Of a stretch of DNA of 64,000 nt, positions 63,348 to 64,000 are shown piece by piece. Positions within the stretch are counted from its first letter, which is position 1; the number at the start of each line of letters is the position of its first letter. The DNA lies in assembly GCA_021732845.1 (NCBI GenBank), contig JAKFUF010000049.1, positions 1 through 64,000 of the forward strand, read 5' to 3'. This stretch comes from Planctomycetaceae bacterium. Lineage in GTDB: Bacteria; Planctomycetota; Planctomycetia; Planctomycetales; Planctomycetaceae. The notes below the pieces were generated by a model. The model searched no databases. It had not been told where the DNA came from and was given only the letters and a program-made list of their open reading frames with translations. Both the position numbers and the translations under genes were made by a program.

Positions 63348-64000
63348 TCAGTTGTTCGCGGCCGCTTCGACCGGTTTTGGGCCAAGCCGCTTCACTTCAC
63401 GAACGGTCCGCCCGTATGTCGTGGCGGTGATTTTCTTGCCATCCTTGGAACCACTGACGACCATTTCGAAGTCGGTCGTCACTTTTTCGTGCTGGCGAGG
63501 TGAGTTGGGAGCCTCGGGGTAAAGGCCCCAGACGTTGCTCTTCATCGTGCCCTTCTCCACCACGAACCCTTCGGGCGCGGGCACGGCCAGCTTGGACGCG
63601 GAGAATTCGGCCGTGACTTCGAGGCAGTCGGCCTCCCCGTATTTCTTCAATCCGACAAATTTGGCGGTGCCTTTCACGCCATCCATCTTGATCCCCACCC
63701 CTTCCGCGAACTTTTTCGCGGCCTCGGTGTTGATCTCCCAACTGTCGCCGGCGTTCTTCCGCTTGCGGGTGCCAAAGATCTCGTCTTCGGTGATCTGTGA
63801 CTCGCGCATGTCGAACAGTTCGCTCAGGATGGAGTGGCCGGCCTCGGTCAGGGGCTGGCCCTCGCTGCGGATGTCCGGGCCGATTTCACCGGCGGCGACC
63901 ACCAGCACATGTCCCGGCTGAAGCAATTCGGTTGTCTTGCCGTCGCGAACCTGGGAACACTTCTCGATCGTGTACTCTTCGGCAATCGCCTGCCCCTTGG
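63348..64000 (-). CDS. Hypothetical protein, partial at window edge
   Basis: The reading frame runs open from 63348 to the right edge (at least 217 residues, start outside the window). Visible parts are EYTIEKCSQVRDGKTTELLQ at the edge, AGEIGPDIRSEGQPLTEAGH, GVKGTAKFVGLKKYGEADCL and GTMKSNVWGLYPEAP. It has the look of a secreted beta-rich protein, but no family is recognised. A TTG at 63926 is internal and not the likely start. Confidence 0.75.
   Translation of the reverse strand, partial: KGQAIAEEYTIEKCSQVRDGKTTELLQPGHVLVVAAGEIGPDIRSEGQPLTEAGHSILSELFDMRESQITEDEIFGTRKRKNAGDSWEINTEAAKKFAEGVGIKMDGVKGTAKFVGLKKYGEADCLEVTAEFSASKLAVPAPEGFVVEKGTMKSNVWGLYPEAPNSPRQHEKVTTDFEMVVSGSKDGKKITATTYGRTVREVKRLGPKPVEAAANN

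Overview
This window is a piece of a planctomycete chromosome (Planctomycetota). The call rests on gene content: a cytochrome-c/DUF1549/DUF1553 protein facing a DUF1501 protein, a second DUF1501 protein, Tat-type Gfo/Idh/MocA oxidoreductases, TIGR02996/LRR proteins, a Ser/Thr kinase coupled to an ECF sigma factor, and two BlaI/BlaR1-type pairs. Base composition is GC-rich. Many genes start with GTG or TTG behind a clear Shine-Dalgarno sequence. No tRNA, rRNA, CRISPR array or replication origin was seen.

Layout. 1-0.8 kb: tandem array of a ~183-bp unit carrying short palindromes. 1-4.4 kb: membrane-anchored unknown, di-haem peroxidase and secreted beta-propeller. 4.4-9.8 kb: pfkB kinase, then a compact phosphoesterase-yidC-mnmE operon. 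10-20 kb: small proteins, sugar isomerase-like TIM barrel, DUF1501 and DUF1549/1553 pair, LRR protein, LPG-synthase-like membrane protein and WYL regulator. 20-25.7 kb: a worn, mobile-element-rich tract with a truncated HEPN gene, an IS110 remnant fused to a foreign fragment, caspase-like and SpoIIE-phosphatase fragments, a RAYT-type HUH transposase bounded by 22-bp inverted repeats, and a 199-bp direct repeat. 25.8-32 kb: NAD synthetase, a thioredoxin/DsbD-like fusion and two tandem DUF3365-like haem proteins. 32.4-36.4 kb: BlaR1/BlaI pair 1. 36.5-43.5 kb: 2-hydroxyacid dehydrogenase, ECF sigma plus haem-sensor kinase, CBS and LON-domain proteins, DUF309 and endonuclease III. 44-51.2 kb: prkA, yhbH-like DUF444 and spoVR genes, with three extra genes between the last two. 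51.3-55.8 kb: pilin-like protein, REP-like array, transglutaminase and M50 protease. 56-64 kb: Gfo/Idh/MocA, DUF1501, BlaI/BlaR1 pair 2 with a degenerate HtrA-like domain, and a partial gene at the edge.

How parts work together. PrkA, DUF444 and SpoVR are a known functional trio. YidC and MnmE are classic chromosomal neighbours. BlaI represses and the M56 protein senses in both pairs, each with a promoter-overlapping dyad. The most unusual system is the two-gene unit at 38.0-40.6 kb. Its kinase starts with an anti-sigma-like zinc motif, crosses the membrane, carries a CxxCH-bearing DUF3365-like sensor outside, and overlaps by ATGA with an ECF sigma gene. Intergenic DNA is rich in several families of palindromic repeats. 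One of them, REP-like, occurs both beside the RAYT transposase and as an array 26 kb away.
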